From contig JAUSPK010000168.1 in assembly GCA_030655735.1 (NCBI GenBank), positions 1 through 25,590 of the forward strand: a stretch of 25,590 nucleotides of DNA, written 5' to 3'. A program made the translations under genes and the position numbers. Origin of the DNA: Syntrophales bacterium. GTDB lineage: Bacteria > Desulfobacterota > Syntrophia > Syntrophales > UBA2210. The notes beneath the pieces were generated by a model. It did no database searches, was not told the DNA's origin, and saw nothing but the letters and a program-made list of their open reading frames with translations. This document shows positions 23,693 through 25,590 of this stretch, one piece after another; within the stretch, counting starts at the first letter, position 1, and the number at the start of each line of letters is the position of its first letter.

Positions 23693-24310
23693 ATGAATAT
23701 CATCAAAGCGGTTATCTTTGATTGGGGGGGGGTTCTGATCGACAATCCCGCCCACAGCCTGGCTTCTTACTGCAGCGAGGCGCTGAGAGTCCCTCCGGAC
23801 CGTTTCGCGCAGGTGCGAGAGACACACTACCCCGCGTTCCTGAAAGGACTGATCTCCGAGAAAGAATTCTGGCGGAGGATGTGCGGCGACCTGCAGGTGC
23901 CGCCCCCAAGCACCCCCTCTCTCTGGGGAGATGCCTTTCGAAAGGCGTATGCCCCCAGGAAGAATATGTTCGACCTGGTTGCTTTCCTGAAGGGACGCGG
24001 CTACCGGATAGCGCTTATATCAAACCCCGAAGAGCCCGCAGCGAAATACTTCCATGAGTGTAACTATCCCATGTTCGATGTACTCACCTTTTCCTGTCGG
24101 GAACAGACCGCGAAGCCCGAGCGGGAAATCTATGAGCTGACACTGCGCAGACTCGATGTCGCACCCGCCGAGGCGCTGATGATAGACGACCGGGAAGACT
24201 TCCTGGACGGCGCATGGGAGGTCGGTATACGCGCCCTTTTATTCACGACCGCGGAGGATACGATACAATCCCTGAAAGCTTGCCTGCGGGTCACGGATAA
24301 TAACCCGTAG
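23693..24310 (+). CDS. HAD-superfamily hydrolase (subfamily IA, DxGG type)
   Basis: 205 residues with motif I as F-D-W-G-G-V-L-I-D (D10), where the second Asp is replaced by Gly as is common in the YihX/epoxide-hydrolase-like branch. Other motifs are L-I-S-N (motif II), K in A-K-P-E (motif III) and I-D-D-R-E (motif IV). The motif I change may reduce phosphatase activity or shift the reaction; the substrate is unknown. ATG 23693 fits the family start, but its ribosome site is weak and ATG 23642 is a possible alternative. It follows the DUF6868-like gene by 70 nt. Confidence 0.82.
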   Translation: MNIIKAVIFDWGGVLIDNPAHSLASYCSEALRVPPDRFAQVRETHYPAFLKGLISEKEFWRRMCGDLQVPPPSTPSLWGDAFRKAYAPRKNMFDLVAFLKGRGYRIALISNPEEPAAKYFHECNYPMFDVLTFSCREQTAKPEREIYELTLRRLDVAPAEALMIDDREDFLDGAWEVGIRALLFTTAEDTIQSLKACLRVTDNNP

Positions 24311-24602
24311 GGAAAAAAGGGATCAGGCTAAACTGGGGAAGAGCAGATTTTTTTGGGTTTCATTATTGACGGGGAAGTAACGTCACGACCATCGTGGCAA
24401 AAAGCAAGACCTAACCCCACATCTTGCCCTAGGATATAAATTCATTCTATTTTCCTCCCCCTCTCTCATTTCACCCTACCGTTTCCTGTTCGTCAGGTAT
24501 GCCCCGCCGATGACGATGCACCCCGTGATGCATGGTGTTAGGCGACCTTGATTTTTGATTATGCAGGTGGAAGAGCGTCGGCAATCCGAAAAGGAGAAGT
24601 CA
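24311..24602. other. Intergenic stretch, nothing supported
   Basis: No gene, tRNA or clear terminator is seen. A short near-palindrome around 24516-24536 (GATGCACCCCGTGATGCATGG) is too weak to name. The minus-strand frame crossing it is a shadow of the next gene. Confidence 0.5.
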
Positions 24603-25409
24603 ATGGAACAATTAAAAGGGAAAGTTGTACTTCTGACGGGCGGGTCTCGCGGTATTGGGCCTATTATCGCTGAGGCTCTTGCAAAGCGAGGCGCCAACAT
24701 CGCCCTCGCGGCCCGTTCAAAAAGCGGATTGCAGGATGTGGCAACGCGTCTCGGTGAACTGGGGAGTGATGCTTTCGTGATGCCTGTCGATCTTGGACAA
24801 GCATCCCAACGGGAAGAGCTTGTCGCTACTGTCCTGAGAGAATTTGGACAAATCGATGTATTGATCAATAATGCGGGACTGGAAACAGAGGGCGCCTACA
24901 CGGACTTATCCTGGTCGTCCATACGGGAGACTGTTGAGGTAAACCTCATCGCTCCCATGGCACTGACCCACCTCGTTCTCCCTGAGATGCTCAAAAGGAA
25001 CGCGGGGCATATTGTGAATATAGCTTCTATCGCGGCCAAGAGCGGGGCTCCTTATGCCGCAACGTATTCGGGAACAAAGGCCGGACTGGCCGAATGGACA
25101 CGCGCGCTCCGGTTGGAGCTTGCCGACACGGGAGTTCGTTTTTCCACTATCTTCCCCGGATACGTCAGGGAAATTGGCATGTTCGCGAAGTTTGGAATGC
25201 GTTCCCCTTTGCTTGTAGGATCATGCACCCCTGCTCAGGTTGCGAAAGCGGTGGTTCATGCAATTGAAAAAGGGCGGGTCGAAAAGATTGTCAATTCACC
25301 TCCACTTCGCTACTCCTTCATGATAAATGAGTTGTCTCCGAGCATTGGCGATTGGATGATGCGTGTCTCCGGTCTTGCCGAGTTTCAGCGGCGAAAGGTC
25401 GGTAAATAA
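24603..25409 (+). CDS. Short-chain dehydrogenase/reductase
   Basis: 268 residues of the classical SDR fold. Cofactor loop T-G-G-S-R-G-I-G (12-19), N-N-A-G (89-92), catalytic S142, and Y155-x3-K159 in Y-S-G-T-K are all present. The residue after strand 2 is R38 in A-A-R-S, which points to NADP(H) preference. Substrate is not evident; the C-terminal part resembles acyl- or sterol-type SDRs only loosely. AAGGAGAAG (24590-24598) precedes ATG 24603. It appears monocistronic, 292 nt after the HAD gene. Confidence 0.9.
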   Translation: MEQLKGKVVLLTGGSRGIGPIIAEALAKRGANIALAARSKSGLQDVATRLGELGSDAFVMPVDLGQASQREELVATVLREFGQIDVLINNAGLETEGAYTDLSWSSIRETVEVNLIAPMALTHLVLPEMLKRNAGHIVNIASIAAKSGAPYAATYSGTKAGLAEWTRALRLELADTGVRFSTIFPGYVREIGMFAKFGMRSPLLVGSCTPAQVAKAVVHAIEKGRVEKIVNSPPLRYSFMINELSPSIGDWMMRVSGLAEFQRRKVGK

Positions 25410-25488
25410 GGTCGCCTGACAAATCGATACAATTGCTCCCTTGAAGATTCCTGACTTACAATGTAACGTATACCAGCGGGGTGGTGTG

Positions 25489-25503
25489 CCGCACATTGTG
25501 CGG
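25489..25503. repeat. Short inverted repeat near window end
   Basis: CCGCAC (25489-25494) and GTGCGG (25498-25503) around ATT. No T-run follows. The stretch 25410-25590 otherwise shows no gene. Confidence 0.35.
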
Positions 25504-25590
25504 TGTTCAGGCTTGTATCCAAGATACAGAGAACCATTATTTCGCGTGGAGACACTATGCAAAGTCACGGGTGTCCGGTTAACTGTTAAA

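Noticed and set aside
1..25590. CRISPR arrays, insertion sequences, integrases or phage genes
   Set aside because: No regularly spaced repeats, transposase or integrase motifs were seen; the only defence-type gene is the partial restriction subunit at the left edge.

Overview
The window reads as the chromosome of an anaerobic bacterium, most probably of the deltaproteobacterial (Desulfobacterota) type. This is inferred from gene content: a probable selenocysteine-containing flavoenzyme, a KamA-type radical SAM protein, a three-gene proton-translocating transhydrogenase, a molbindin, and dense short-spaced genes with good GGAG ribosome sites. No rRNA or other taxonomic marker is present, so the assignment is tentative.

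Layout. 1-900 is the 3' end of a type III restriction/helicase-like subunit. 1034-4546 is a + strand redox and envelope cluster: thioredoxin reductase (trxB), an FmdB-type zinc ribbon, prolipoprotein diacylglyceryl transferase (lgt) and an NADH oxidase/CoA-disulfide-reductase-like flavoprotein. The flavoprotein reading frame is interrupted by one TGA exactly where the family has its redox cysteine. 4642-6453 is a long KamA-family radical SAM protein. 6450-7895 (minus) holds an HD-domain protein and an unrecognised membrane protein. 8177-11110 is a large M16C metallopeptidase, followed by a small conserved-looking minus-strand protein, a tRNA-Val(CAC) and a cupin. 12367-13975 holds a UbiA-type prenyltransferase and a CPBP-type membrane protease. 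13976-14513 has no recognised protein gene but has a promoter and terminator that could define a short RNA. 14514-16319 is a PAS-GGDEF-EAL protein. 16550-19634 holds an exported acetolactate decarboxylase, a methyltransferase, a HAD phosphatase overlapping a molbindin, and a LysE-type exporter. 19635-20438 holds gene debris and a terminator-bearing leader. 20439-23277 is pntAA-pntAB-pntB, followed by a small membrane protein and a second HAD hydrolase. 24603-25409 is a short-chain dehydrogenase.

Main result. The flavoprotein at 3212-4546 is best read as a selenoprotein. The TGA (3341-3343) lies between S-Y-A-A and P-L-P-Y-Y-I-G, the context of the active-site Cys. Both sides are in one frame, and a perfect 8-bp hairpin with a GGT loop begins 10 nt after the TGA, with its loop 18 nt after it, as expected for a bacterial SECIS. 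A standard gene caller would start the gene at an internal GTG (3527) or call it broken. No sel genes are in the window.

Other points of interest are two short leader/sRNA candidates (about 14018-14131 and 20286-20397) with similar 3' ends, a degenerate GGDEF motif beside an apparently intact EAL domain, a signal peptide on acetolactate decarboxylase, and a multiply frameshifted gene remnant before pntAA. How the genes work together is inference: transhydrogenase-made NADPH could feed thioredoxin reductase, while the selenoprotein would act in NAD(P)H-linked disulfide, persulfide or oxygen reduction.
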